From Parasitella parasitica (Eukaryota; Mucoromycota; Mucoromycetes; Mucorales; Mucoraceae), in NCBI GenBank assembly GCA_025201805.1, contig MU619239.1, positions 304,978 to 368,977 on the forward strand: a stretch of 64,000 nt of DNA, in the 5' to 3' direction. The notes under the pieces were generated by a model that was not told the DNA's origin, ran no database searches, and worked only from the letters and a program-made list of their open reading frames with translations. How positions within the stretch are numbered: position 1 is the stretch's first letter; each line of letters begins with the position of its first letter. This document shows, piece after piece, positions 35,128-48,302 of the stretch. The position numbers were made by a program, and so were the translations under genes.

Positions 35128-37000
35128 TCAAGAATCTAATCCGCTCAAACGTTGAGCCAGTTCCAGATTCTTACTGAAAAGAACTAGTGCCTCTTCCTCC
35201 AAAATTGAAACTTTCTGATTTGACTTCATCAGTTCAGATTTCAATCCGGCCTCTTTGTCTTTCCAGTTCATCAACTCCTTTTCTAATGTTGCCAGTTTCG
35301 GTTTGTATTGTTGGATTGATTTAATATCTCGCAAATGTTGACGTTCCAAATCTTGCAGTTCAGTTTCAAGCTCAACAATCTGGCCTGACATGTTTCGTAG
35401 CTCTCTTGAAAGCCCTAGTTGATATGTGTCGACTTCTTTTCTGTGTTGTAATTTCAAACTCGATTTCAGCTCGTTGAGCCGGGTGTCTAATTCCAATTGC
35501 ATTTGCTTTTTGGTGAGCTTTTGCAGTTGCTCATAGTGGCGTTTGGATTTCTCCAGCTCAAGTTTCGTTTTAGCCAACTCGGCATCGCGCTCAGCAACGG
35601 TGCGTCGAAGCGCCTCTTCCAACTCGCTGTTATGCTCTGCAGCTGATTTTGCTGCTTGTATTAATCTTGCACGAAGCTCTTCTTTTTCAAAGACAAGTGC
35701 ATTGATCTGATGTGTGTGTGTTGCGTGGATTCGAGAACTTTCTTTAGCAAAATCTTGCTTGCTTTGCTCGAGCTTATCAATTTTCTCCTGATTGGTAGCT
35801 TCCAAATGATCAACTTGCGCTTCTGATTCTTGCAATAAGCTCTGCAATGCAAGGACATCTGGATTTTTGGTATTGGGTGACTGTAACGCTTTTAAACCAT
35901 CTTGGAGCCGCTTTGATTTCTGCTCCGAGTGCTCTCGTTGTTGCTTGCTTTGGTTTAACTCCTTAATCATCACCTCTAGTTCACGGCGCATGTCATCTAA
36001 AACTTGTTCCATTTCGCTTTGTTCTTGTCTATTGTTGTTCAGCTTTGATTGTAGATGTCGCCTAAGCTGTTTCTTTTGTTTTTCAAATGCTGCTTGCAAA
36101 GAAACAATGTGAACTCTTTTCTTTCGGACAGCTTCATGGTGGGCAGCCTTTTTTTGGCGACTTAGTCGCTTTAAGCCTTCTATCAGCCGTTTTTCTCTTT
36201 CGGATGCAACCACCTCGTTTTTCAGGTCTTGTTTTGGCGATTGTTTATGTCCTATTACACTACCAATCCATCTGTCAATCGCCTGGGTGGAGAAAAATAC
36301 TTGAGATTGGATGTTTTCTGCTGTGTATATGTTTAAAAGCATGTCAAAATACAACTGACCTGACAAAAAAAAACTCGCTGTATTTACCTTGTAGCTTATT
36401 CAGTGTCAAAGAACCGCCGTCTCTATCCACAATCTCCTTCAATTCAGTCAATTTTTCGAGCACTAATCTACCAGCATTATGCTGGAAACTGCCTTCGTCT
36501 TTTTCTATCAACTTCTTTTCATTTGCACTACTGTGCTTGGATGACGGTAGTTCTAGGTCAAGATTACTACGCTTAGCGCCCAAGAAAGTTTGAATGGCTT
36601 GAGACATTCTTTTGACAATAGCCTCGTTTGAATGCCTGGACAGCTCTATTTGTTCTTCCAGTTTTTCAATTCTCTTGTAAGCCGCTTCCTTTGTTGGATA
36701 CAGGATACTTTTGTCTCCATTAGATAAAGGAAAGCTTTGACAATGCTTTTTTCGTAGATTGAACTTGTTAGGAGAGTTGTGATATGATGCTGAGGATACA
36801 GATGAATATGAAGATCTTTGAGATGAGCTCCAACTGCTTGTAGGTGATGTAGCTATTGTAGTGCGGTCATCTTCGGCTGAATACTGTGTGGTGAAATCAG
36901 TCTCAGTTGTATACTTCGTTTCTAATTCCTGATCTGAGCTAGTGGAGTGAATAAATGTGTCGTATGAAGGCGCTTTGGTTGCGACTTGTAGATCTATCAT
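35128..37000 (-). CDS. Coiled-coil protein, function unknown
   Basis: Two exons (37000-36388, 36320-35128) give 601 residues. The first 95 residues are Ser/Thr-rich and probably disordered. A short helix (YKRIEKLEEQIEL) follows near 105. From about 235 to 595 the protein is almost continuous heptad coiled coil (REKRLIEGLKRLSRQ, ELEVMIKELNQSKQQ and further). I cannot assign a family. Candidates by architecture are microtubule-organising, golgin-like or septum scaffold proteins. It shares a 408-nt divergent promoter region with the Rtf2 gene. Confidence 0.75.
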
Positions 37001-37408
37001 TCTCTAAAGAAATGGTTGTCAAGTAAAGTAAAAGAAAAAAGAAAGTTGATTATCAATCGAACTGTCAATTGCTTATAATAAATATTATTTAGACATGCTT
37101 TGTTTGTTACATTTGAGCGCAGTATATGACACCAACTAGAACCTTTAGCCGTGTAACATTTAATATGATTATCATCATAGGCAAATTAATCCTGTTTATG
37201 TTGGATTTAATATACTCACAGACTTCGAACTTGTATCAGAACGATGATCTTTCCGTATTGGCTTGGGCACTGACATTGACAGTTGGGAAATGCGTTTCAT
37301 TTACTGCTAAATAGCAGGAGTCACGACAAAGAGGAGGGAGGGACTTCAAAAGCAGGTACTCGCAGCCGAATGCAATAAAACCACTTTTTCATTTAGCAAT
37401 CTTCCAGT
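37001..37408. promoter_or_regulatory. Divergent intergenic region between coiled-coil and Rtf2 genes
   Basis: This 408-nt stretch lies between opposing start codons. A 62-codon frame at 37126-37314 is unsupported. I see no defined promoter element. Confidence 0.4.
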
Positions 37409-38392
37409 ATGGGTAATGACGGAGGATCCATTCCAAGACGTATTGAACTCGTAAAAGAAAAGGCCAAGAACATCATTCTCAACCCTGATCTTGAGAGAGC
37501 TGCTGCTTGGCTATACTGTGCGCTATCAAAGGTACGCTCTTGATTTTTTCTTGCAAAAATAGATTTACCGTAGCTGACGACCTGCATAGCTTCTCCTTGA
37601 ACAGCCTGTAGTATCAGATGGATTGGGTAAGCTGTATAATCAAGATGCTATTATTGAATACTTGTTGGACCCTTCCATTTATGGTGATGGCGACAAGATT
37701 TGCTCTCACATCACTTCTTTGAAAGACACCACTAAACTGAATTTGACGCCCAATCCAGCTTACAATGAAAAGGACTCAAATTTGGACTCGGCAACGATGG
37801 GAAGTCTTGATAGGGATCTCAAGAGCAAGTTTGTTTGTTCAGTGTCGATGAAGGAAATGAATGGAAAGCATCGTTTTGTTTATTTGGATACATGTGGTTG
37901 TGTTTTTGCTGAGCAAGCAATGAAGGAGATCCCTAGCAGGGAATGTGTAACGGTAAGTGGTCCGCTTTGAGTCATCCACACTTCATCGCATTGACTAATC
38001 GCATGTCGCAGTGTGGAAAACCATTCGAAAGTCAAAACGTCATTGTTATTAATCCAACCAAGGAAGAGCAAGAGGCAATGAGAAAGGTCATGGAGGAGAA
38101 AAAAGCAAAAGCTAAAATGGAAAGAAAAGCCAAAAAGGCAGAAAGCAAGAAGAACGGTGTTGCATCAGAGAAAAAGAGAAAAAGAGAATCGGATTCATCA
38201 GAGAAGCCAGCTAAGAAAGCATCTTCGATTCAATCATCAGCTGCTGCTGCTGTCATGGGTAAAGTAGCTCAAGATTTGGCTGAAAAGAAAAAGAATACTC
38301 CACTCTCAAGCGCTATCCAAAGCATTTATGGAACAAAGGATAAAAAGGAGACAGGCAATTATCTTACTAAAGGGACATTCAATCGCTACTAA
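37409..38392 (+). CDS. rtf2: Replication termination factor 2 (Rtf2) homologue
   Basis: Three exons (37409-37531, 37605-37952, 38012-38392) give 283 residues. The start MGNDGGSIPRR is the family hallmark. WLYCALSK and LGKLYNQDAIIEYLLD match the Rtf2 core. The degenerate RING/U-box-like part has FVCSVSMKEMNG, FVYLDTCGCVFAEQA and CVTCGKPF. A Lys/Glu-rich tail ends with SAIQSIYG and TKGTFNRY, also typical. In fission yeast Rtf2 stabilises paused forks at RTS1 and affects splicing; in animals it regulates the replisome. It acts in the nucleus. Length and order are normal. Confidence 0.94.
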
Positions 38393-40387
38393 ATAATAGT
38401 ATAGTATATATTTTGTATATAGTGAAATAAAATTATGATTTTTGAATACAGTGACATCCTCCCATTAGCTATATGGCAGTGCACTTTTGTTTTTTATATC
38501 TCACAGCTAAATCTGGGAGGGGGGGCTCAACAATTTTAAAAGTTAAATGAGTAAAGAGGAGCTAATATGTTTTGGAAATCTATTTACGAACGTATGGAAA
38601 GCCAGCTTCAATTGATATTGTATTGCTTATCCATGCAATGTAAACAAGGGTAAATGCTTTCCATCGTCAGCTATTTTTGCTTGTAATAAATGTTGTAATT
38701 ATTATGAAGTTGAAACTTCTTTCAAGCTCAAAAAGTGATTTGTAATTAAATTGTACATTAATGGTAGCAATTCCTGATCGGGTAAACTGTAAAACCATCA
38801 AGCAAAGGGTTTCTTCTCTAATAAAATGGCATCATCATTTTGACATGTGTAGTAAGATATGCCAGGAACGCTTTAAAGTCCAAAGAAACGAGATGTAATA
38901 AAGTACAATAGGAGGGATGTTAGAAATGTTGTTGCCATATTAAGTATACACATCTATGATTACAATGCTTATAGATGGTCGTAATCTTCTTATAACCTCA
39001 TTATGAAGCAAACCTACGAAGTTATTCAATGTCCAAGAATTTTTTCAGTCTAGCAACGATTTTTCCTGGGATATTATGGTTTAAATTTTGTTGATGATAA
39101 ATGACAGACTATGATGTCTTAATAAGAAAGAGTCGATTATTATTGATTCGATGGTCCCGATTTTGTGATTAAAATAGATGACATGAGACATTTATGGTTG
39201 CACAGTTAAAAAAAAGCCAAATAAACTATTGTCCTTCATTGATAGTACCTGCATTTACAATGTTGTAAGTAACTCATCTTTGAAAATTATCTGTGAATTT
39301 GCAACCTGGTTCTCGTATCAGGTTGTCATGAAGCTCCTAATTTATATAATAGTCTACAAACTGCATAGATACTTTGTGTAGAATGTCACCTTTTTGTGAT
39401 TACTTGACACATAATACCACACAGATCAAGGATTTAATTTCATGACAAAACTGTGTTTCAGTTTGTAAATTGCTACATCGTCATGCTAAACAATCTGGGT
39501 TCGGTGCACATGTTTTCCCGATACTACAGGTTTTTAATATTAATATGCCTAATTTTGGATTATAAGATATCAATTGATGCTGAAAAATCATGATTACAAA
39601 TATTTGTAATAATCATTTACAGCTATTATTTATGCTACGGAAACGTAAAAATGGAGCAACGTTTACTAATATGTACCAATTGTACTGAAAACCCTTCAAC
39701 AGCCTATTTTTTTTTTTTGCTTTTATCCAGTAACAGTATCATCAAAAATAGCAATGATGTTTCAATTCTTTTTTGTCAGATTATTTTTGGCAATTCTTAT
39801 TTGGGCAAATAGGTCTGTCAGACTAAATCGTACATTTTCAAACTACAGTATCTTGCTTGACATGTTAATTCACCGCATCATTATGTGGACATAATAGTAT
39901 GTCATTGTTGCCTTGAAAGATTAACATAGGCATCAGCTGAGCTCATAATAATGATCCTTATGGAAAAACATTTGTCAAGTTTGGGAATGGATGTTCATAT
40001 ACACGGAATATCGGGGTACATGTAAAGCACAAATCTTCTGCTGTGTCATCTGGAATCACCAAGATATGTACTTGTACGCTCAATAAAATTAGTGGCATTT
40101 AGTAGCTCATGCTTTTTTTTTTCAGAAACATTAAGAAGAAAAGTGAGTGAAGCAACAATAGCAAGAAATAGTGCCATGGAAACTAGTAGAAATGCCGCGT
40201 AAAACAGAGTAAATTTTACTTGATTTAGCAGAATAATATGAATTTTTATAAATAGCCTTTGGCATCCGAATGCGGTGACACACGGCGTTGATTTATCCTG
40301 GATTTTGGCTGTATATAACCCTATTATTTTTCCAAAGATCAGTGCTGGAAGTCTCTCATTTCTTTTGTCTCTTATTTCAAAATTATA
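38393..40387. other. Intergenic region, about 2 kb, AT-rich
   Basis: No gene is recognised. A 119-codon minus-strand frame (40046-40405) runs over the start of the zinc-cluster gene and is probably chance, although it includes a hydrophobic stretch. No repeat is shared with the other families described here. Confidence 0.5.
40312..40318 (+). promoter_or_regulatory. TATA-like box of the zinc-cluster factor gene
   Basis: TATATAA lies about 70 nt upstream of the ATG at 40388. Confidence 0.4.
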
Positions 40388-42950
40388 ATGGCAAAAGCTA
40401 CCCAAGAATTAAAATATAAACGCCTCAAGGTTGGGCATGCTTGCTTTGTTTGTCGCAGTAAGAAAATCAAGGTGTGTGTGATACAGTTTAATTTTACATC
40501 AACCCACCTTTAACGAATTTAACAATTATAAACGATGCTATCTAGTGCGATGGATTGAGACCATGTATGCAGGTTAGAGATGATAAAATTATTAGCCGAG
40601 TATTTTAAATTGACTTTATTTATATTTCTGCGATTCCATCTTAACATTCATTAGTGCAAAGGTAAAGATGTTACGCTGAAAATCTATATATAAAATGCTA
40701 ACATCTTTGATAGCACGCGGACGAGATTGTATATCGTCTAATTCAGAAACACAGGCTGAAAACTTGAACTACAGCAGTGCAGGCAGCGATAACCAGGATG
40801 AAGCAGATAGCAACCACAGCATCATTGATTCTGACGATGATTCCATTTTATTCTCTCGCTCAAGGACAAATATTGACGACAATCCATGTGTGCCTAAATC
40901 CAGTGATACCTGGACTAGTAATGCAGCCAAACAAACAACAGCAACTTACTGCAAATCACAAGAGCTGCCTTTAGGTGATTTTCCAACATTTGGTAGCTTT
41001 GTGCGCTGGAGAGTCGAACCATCTTTGCCATCTAGATATTCTACTGATATTGAAATGCCATCAGGTGAAATACAAATGCATTTAATCAACCTTTTTTTTG
41101 AAACTGGATACAAGGTGTCTCCCATCATACCAAAACGACACTTTTACGAGCAACTGCGCACCAAAGGACCTCTGATAACGCCTCTTTTACTGAATGCCAT
41201 CTATTGTATAGCCAGCAGCGGTTGCACGCTGAAAGATGTGCCCAAGTCAATCGTATTCTTCAACCGTGCCAAGAAATTATTGGATGATTTTCTGGATGTG
41301 CCAAGAGTTAGCACAGTAGCAGCTCTCTGCCTTCTATCCTTATATGAGCCTGTTCCTACCAAGTCTAAATCCGCGGTAGATCAGCATTGTCGCTCGTGGA
41401 TGTACAGTGGCATGGCTTTCCGCATGTGTCTTGAGCTCGGTTTGAACATGGAGACGCTTTACTCACGCGATAACATGGCATTGGAATGCATCGAGCTTCG
41501 CAGAAGAATCTTTTGGTCATGTTATTGTTTAGATAAGCTACAAAGCGCTGAATGGGAAAGACTGTGGGCGATTCCTGCCTCTTTGGCGAGAACAGCATTG
41601 CCTCAAATACTGCCTCAAGATGATGATTCCGAGCGCTGGGTTGTGCAAACATTTCAGCAAAAAATTAAGCTTGCTCTGCTAGGCGAAGAAGGCCTGCAGA
41701 TTCGTGCCTGTATTACAATTCGTGATGATGTTTACAACGGGAGATTCCATGAGCAGCTTGACCAGTACCGTGCCAAATTGCTGCATTGGAGCTGCAATCT
41801 ACCTTGCCCAACAGTTTGGGGCATTCGCCCTTGTGAAACCGTTGAAGATGTGATGAAAGAGCCAAGAAAATCTGCAGAGATAGGCTATTTCCTTTCGTTG
41901 TACTACTTTATGCTTAGTGACACATTATTCTGTCTTCCTGATAACGCAAAGACATCTGTCCAACGTCGTATCTATGCTGCCCAACTTACCAGATGCGTTG
42001 AAAGTGCCTGCGACAAGCCTTTACTTGTAGTCCGCTATGAATTTCTCGCTCATGCTCTCATCGCTGCCATTCGTGTCCATTCAAGATATCTGAATAATCA
42101 GGATTCGGTTGTAGCTGGTCAATCTTTGCATCTTTTCAATCAGTGTATTGATCTACTGCGAAAGTTACAAACATTTGCTATTATTCCAGAATGCACAGCT
42201 GTTTTGCAAAAGATCTCTGCTATTCACGAACACTCACGATTGCACACTGTTCGCTCTGAGGCCCCACTGTCCAAAGCTGCAGCTATTCTTGATTCCACAC
42301 CTCATCAGTTTGGCAATAGGGTTCCGTTTCAGCAAATGGACACTAATGGTGATATAGCTCAATTTTCGTCAGAACAGCAGCAACGGCACGCACAAAATCT
42401 TGCTGACCCATATCAAACAGATATACCTCACAATAGCTCATCCTTTGATTCCCAAAATATGGAAAAAACTCTTATTAATTCTCCTTTCAACAACATAACA
42501 GCATTTGGCACAAGCATTGGTGTTGATTTCGGCGATCGGAGGCATTTATGGGAAGTCGCAGTAGACGCATCGCAAAACTGTGAATTCGAATCTACCCCAT
42601 CTACACCTGAAGGTAGTATAAACCAGACAGCGTTTCCAACATCTAGCACCTCTGAATGGAGTCCCTGCAATACTAGCGACTTTATATGGCCTGATCCCAT
42701 TGTATCACAAACGTCATTCCATCCCCAACCACCACACTACAGCATGACATCGTCTTCTCATCAACTACCGCTGTCAAACTCAATGGCAACATATCCTCAG
42801 CAACAGCAAAGTACATACATACAACCACCTCCGCAGCAAATCGTAAATGTTAGTGCCCACATCACACCCACACTAAACTCGAACTTGTGCTACTCAAGCC
42901 TGGCAGATTCTGTGATAAATGTTCCTCAGCACGCGTATTACCCCTGTTGA
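40388..42950 (+). CDS. Zn2Cys6 transcription factor with fungal-specific regulatory domain
   Basis: Four exons (40388-40471, 40546-40572, 40655-40661, 40714-42950) give 784 residues. The binuclear cluster is assembled from all four: ACFVCRSKKIK, then CDGLRPCMQ, then CK from a 7-nt microexon, then ARGRDC, giving C-x2-C-x6-C-x5-C-x2-C-x6-C. The middle (about 130-480) is the fungal transcription-factor regulatory domain (IHLINLFFETGYKVSPIIPKR-like entry, RRRIFWSCYCLDKLQS, AIPASLARTALPQILPQDDD). A Gln/Ser/Pro-rich C-terminus likely activates transcription. Such factors bind CGG-containing sites in the nucleus. The target pathway is unknown. Reading only the long open frame would miss the DNA-binding domain. 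Confidence 0.9.
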
Positions 42951-44061
42951 TTTTTTTTACTCGAAGTATATAGAATCACTTGTACTATAGTTTTTTATTA
43001 CTTTATGTATATAACATTAAAAAACACAGATTGAAACAACTTATCTTACACTTGGGGACTCTAACGCCTGCAAAAGCTAGACATGACATTGGTGCGCCTT
43101 ACATGGCAATAACAATGACATTAAGCCATTTGAACTAGCTTGCTATCACAGATGAAAAGAATAAGATTGTTGTTGGATAAAATGCGAATCAGCTCAAGAA
43201 CATGCAACGATAGACACCATCGCTCTTCTAAGCTATGATCACATGCATGTGTACGTGATGCTTGTTATCTACGGTAATGACTTTTGTAAGAGTATATGAT
43301 GACTAGGTGATAGATCCGTTTGCTGTGAAGCTTGCATTTGGAATGCAGTATATGCGCGTCATATGCCAATAAAGTCCAAGTAGGATGTCTTGTTGTGATG
43401 CGCGATTTTTAGATCATAATGACCAGGCAACAGTACACTACTGAATTATTTTGTAATGATGGTTAGATGTACCATCAAGAATGTACAATAAAAATAGCGT
43501 TTTAAGGGGCACATTGGCAGCTTGGCAAGACAGACCTCTGTGCTATTTTACTATGTATACTGATTAGAGTAGCTTTTACACATTTTTGTACATGGCATTT
43601 CCAAATAAATATTGCTGTACAATTGATGCGTAGATCAAACATTCAGGCAAGGCTTATAAAATGTACATTCTGTTGAACGTGAATAAAATCGTCAGGGAGA
43701 TCGATGCGTTGTACACCGTGACAGAAAATGTGTTGTTTGTTGAGCACCCAATTTCTCTGCTGATCACCAAGTTGATGGTGATACAAAAAAAAAAGGATAA
43801 AGAAAGCAAGCAGATCTACGGCAAAATAACAAATACAAACATTTATTATCCTTTAGCAGCTGGCCATTCGGGCAAAACGTTAAATTGGCAGTATTTTGTC
43901 GAATCCAAATTTAACATGCTTTGATGTTTTCAGCATTCCTGCACGAATATGTATCGTAATGCNNNNNNNNNNNNNNNNNNNNNNNNNNNNNNNNNNNNNN
44001 NNNTGCAACATGTAGATGATTTCAAACCTTTTCTTTTCTTCTTATCTTTTCCTTTAAAAAA
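42951..44061. other. Intergenic region with an assembly gap
   Basis: About 1.1 kb is mostly AT-rich. An 87-codon frame (43661-43924) is unsupported. A gap of 41 N at 43963-44003 lies just upstream of the ABC pump start, so promoter sequence is missing. Confidence 0.5.
43963..44003. other. Assembly gap (41 N)
   Basis: Unknown bases lie about 58 nt before the start codon of the ABC transporter gene. Confidence 0.95.
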
Positions 44062-47000
44062 ATGAAAATTTCAAGCCATTTAGACAAGAAGACAGCAAAG
44101 GCAAACAATGCAAAGACATTTACACAGCAGCAACCGCCATCTGCTAAAAAGCCAAAAGTTTCCGTTATAAAGTTGTTTCGATTTGCCACACCAGCAGAGA
44201 TAGTCGTAATCTTTATTTCTGCCATGTTATCAGCAATGTCAGGGTGTGTGCCGCCACTGTCTATCCTCATTTATGGATCTTATATATCTACAATAAGCAG
44301 AGATGCCAAGGGCAACCAGCAAGTCCTAGAGAGTGCTGCACCAACCATCCGATTCATGCTGATAATTGGCACAGCAGCAATTGTTACATCATACATGTCG
44401 TCTTGTTTGTGGATACGAGTTGGAGAGCGGCAGATACGCCGCATTAGAGCCATGTACTTGCACTCAATCTTAAATCAAGACATGGCGTGGTTCGACAGGG
44501 CTAAAGACGACTCCCTATTGACTAGACTGCAAGCCGATACACAACTGATCCAAGAGGGTATCTCTGAAAAGTGTGGTTTATGCATATCATCTGCTTTTCA
44601 GTTTACTGCCGGATTTGCAGTCAGCGTCTACAAAGGTATATTTACATAAACAGTCGATTATGTCATGATTCACTCAATGCGCATCATTAAAATGGCAACA
44701 GGCTACCAAATGGCATTAACCATGTTTGCCGTATGTCCGCTTTTGCTTGCCATATCCTTGACAATGATTATTTTGGTCAAGAAATACGTTGTCCAAAACC
44801 AGAGATCGTATGCACAAGCTGGTGCAGTGGCCGAGCAAGCATTGCAATCTATTCGTACAGTTCACACCTTTTCACTGCAGGAGAGGTTTCTGAAACGCTT
44901 TCAAGAAAAGCTCAAGGGAGCTGAAAAATATGGAGTCAAAAGAGTCTTTGTAAGCGGTGTTGGCATTGCTTTGTTCACGTTCTGCTTCTATAGTTCTTTG
45001 GGATTGGCTCTTTGGTATGGGTCCCAGCTAGTCTTGGAAGGAAAGTCGACAGCTTCAGCAGTATTCGTTGTGTATCTCGGAATGATCATGGCCAGTATAT
45101 CCCTGTCTCAAACGTCTGTCAATCTAAGTTCGATTCTAAATGCATGTGCAATTTCGTACAAAGTGTTTAAAGTCATTGATACAATGCCCAGCATAAACTG
45201 TGACGACTGCAGTGGCGAGACACCCTCTCGCATTGATGGTGCTATTGAATTCAAGCATGCCAAATTCGCTTATGCCTCAAGGCCCACTGTGTCTGTGCTC
45301 GATGATATTTCACTTGAGATCGTTCCGGGAATGACTGTTGCATGCGTAGGATCGTCAGGCTCTGGGAAATCAACCATCATTCAGCTTTTACAGCGATTTT
45401 ATGACCCAACTGAGGGCCAAATTACGCTGGACGGGCATGATTTGAAAAAGCTAAATGTCAAATGGCTTCGCCAAAGCATCGGTATTGTCGGCCAGCAGCC
45501 AGTGTTATTCAACATGACGATCCGAGAGAACATTCAGATGGGCAGTTCTGTTCCTGTGTCAGACAGAGATATCATTGCAGCAGCCAAAGAGGCAAACTGT
45601 CACAAATTTATCAAGCAGCTACCTCAGGGCTACAATACTTTGATCGGGGAGCAGGGAAATATGCTCTCAGGTGGCCAACGACAGAGAATTGCAATTGCCA
45701 GGGCAATCATAAAGAACCCGAGGATTTTATTGTTGGATGAGGCAAGCTGATAGAATATATGTATATGTACTGTGCATTTTGATCTAATCTAATTCGCTAG
45801 GCAACGTCGGCATTAGACACTCGATCAGAAAAACTGGTTCAAAATGCGCTAGATAAAGCATCAGCAACTCGAACCACTATCATCGTTGCACACCGCTTAT
45901 CTACTATCACCAAAGCAGACAAGATTGTTGTCATAGACCAAGGAAGAATAGTGGAAACAGGCACACACCAGCAGTTGATATCTCAAAACGGAATTTACGC
46001 TGATCTAGTAGCCAAACAGACCATTAATACTGACAGCGACGACCAAGATGCGTCAACCATAGACGAAGAAATCGATCGTGAAGAATTAACGATGAAACAG
46101 AAAATAGAAGATGAATCACATCTTCTTAGTGCTCTAACCAAGGTGAATACGATGGACTCGACGAGTGGATTTACCGTCAAGGACAGCATACACAACGAAA
46201 AAAGTCTTGCAGGAGACGCTTCTGTCGATAATGACAACAGAAAATCCAAGAAGAAATTTTCAAGCACTTGGAGTGTTGTCAAAAGAATGCGACAAGAGCG
46301 AAAACTGATTGCCTTGGGCGTTGTGGGAGCCTTGATCCAGGGCTCTATCTTCCCTCTGTACGGATATTCTTTCTCTTGCGTTATTGGCATACTATCTGAC
46401 CCAGAATACCAATCAGCACCACCTCTACAAGGAACAAACCTATATGCATTTGTATTTTTCATCATTGGAGTTTCATCATTTCTTGGCGCCGGATCAAAGA
46501 GTATTTGCTTTGGGCTCAGTGGCGAGTATTTCACGCATCGACTTCGTGGCCAAATGTTCAGCGCTTACATGAAGCAAGATATCGAATTCTTTGATAGGAA
46601 AGAGAATAATACGGGTGTACTAACAACCAACCTAGCCATCAATGCACGAAGCGTCAGCGACATGGTGTCTAAAGTCTGGGGAGATGTCATCAGCTTGTTC
46701 GCTACCTTGGTAACCGGTCTCGTCATAGCGTTTAAGCATAGCTGGGCCCTCACGTTGATAACTATGGGTATGATGCCCTTCATTGCCCTTTCAAACGCAT
46801 TTGATTTATATTTGCAGCGAAGCTTCAACGACAAGACAATGCGTGATAATGTCCAAAGCAGTCAAGTGGCAGGCGAAGCTATCCGGGAAGTGCGCACAGT
46901 AGCTGCTCTTGGCAAACAAGATTATTTCGAAGAACAGTATGCCAAAGCGACGGTATACTCCTACCAACTAGCAAAGAAAAAGGCGTATTTTTCATCAATT

Positions 47001-48032
47001 GGGTTTGCGCTACATCGAGGAACCAAGATATATACCAATGCATTGGCCTTTTACGCTGGAACCAGACTGCTTGTCAGTGGCAGCATTGAATTCAGTCAGT
47101 TATTTGTCTGTATGACAGTGTTGATCCTTACAGCAGAAGCAGCCGGCCGTGATAGCTTGTTTGCGACGATTCTCACAAAGGGGAAACAGGCTACTTCAAC
47201 CATATTTGAGCTTTTGGATCATTCTTCGTCTGCTATCGACGCTGAGCTTGAAGGAGCAGAGCCCATGGTTGGCACTATTGAGGGAGCGATCAAGTTTGAC
47301 CATGTTAAATTTGCATACCCAACAAGACCAGATCAGTTGATTTTAGACGGCGATTTCACTCTTGAAATCAAATCAGGTCAAACAATTGCTTTAGTTGGTT
47401 CATCTGGCTGTGGAAAATCAACCACAATTGGCTTGTTGCAGCGATGGTATGATGCTATCGAAGGGTCTGTATCTTTAGATCAAAGAGACGTAAAATCGTA
47501 CTCTGTCCACAACCTTCGAAGTCATATGTCGATCGTCGGCCAAGAGCCCATTCTATTCAACGTGTCAATTGGCGAGAATATCAGGTATGGGGTCGACGAA
47601 AAGGCAACGCATGTAACACAACAAGATGTCGACAACGCATGCAAGGCTGCAAACATCTACGATTTTATCACGAGTCTTCCCAATGGATTTTCAACGATTG
47701 TTGGCCATAAAGGGTCTCAACTCTCCGGTGGTCAAAAACAGCGCATTGCTATTGCTCGAGCTATTTTACGGAAGCCCAAGGTTCTGCTTTTGGATGAAGC
47801 CACATCAGCACTAGACAGTGAAAGTGAAAGATTGGTTCAAGAGGCGCTTGATAAGATTATACAGGAGGGAAACAAGACGACCATTACCATTGCGCATCGA
47901 CTATCGACTGTCATCAATGCAGATGTCATTTGCGTAATGGAAGACGGTAAAATCAAGGAAAAAGGTAGACATAAAGACCTTTTGGCATTGAATGGCTTGT
48001 ACTCCAGACTAGTAACAGAGCAATTACTGTGA
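44062..48032 (+). CDS. Full-length ABCB (MDR/P-glycoprotein-type) ABC transporter
   Basis: Three exons (44062-44635, 44702-45741, 45801-48032) give 1,281 residues in the order TMD1-NBD1-TMD2-NBD2. NBD1 has Walker A GSSGSGKST, Q-loop VGQQPVLFN, signature LSGGQRQRIAIARA and Walker B ILLLDEATSALD (split by intron 2). NBD2 has GSSGCGKST, VGQEPILFN, LSGGQKQRIAIARA and VLLLDEATSALD. Both sites look catalytically complete. Each TMD has about six helices. An acidic linker lies between the halves. Family members export hydrophobic drugs, lipids or peptides (Ste6-type) across the plasma membrane; the substrate is unknown. Intron 2 is GC-AG (45742-45800). A naive reading ends the first part at the TGA at 45748 and would split the gene in two. 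Confidence 0.95.
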
Positions 48033-48302
48033 ACAATAAAAAGAAACTCTCATGTATATACTTTCGCAACATCATTTTCTGTATTCAAAGAGTCTAGGTC
48101 ACAATATGTATACCCAACCATGCATTTGGTTTTATTTCCCTAATTCAAAGAAATTGACTCTAGCTCTTTTCTATTTGTTAGATTTCAGCATGCTTGGAGG
48201 CGGGAAAATTTATATTTGCGCGTACCCAATAAAAACCACATTACAATACTTGTATCTCTCTCTCTCTTTCTCTTCCCCTGTTATATTTTTTTTATAAAAA
48301 AA

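Noticed and set aside
40046-40405. 119-codon minus-strand frame with a hydrophobic stretch
   Set aside because: It overlaps the promoter and start of the zinc-cluster gene; no domain and no splice or start context supports it.
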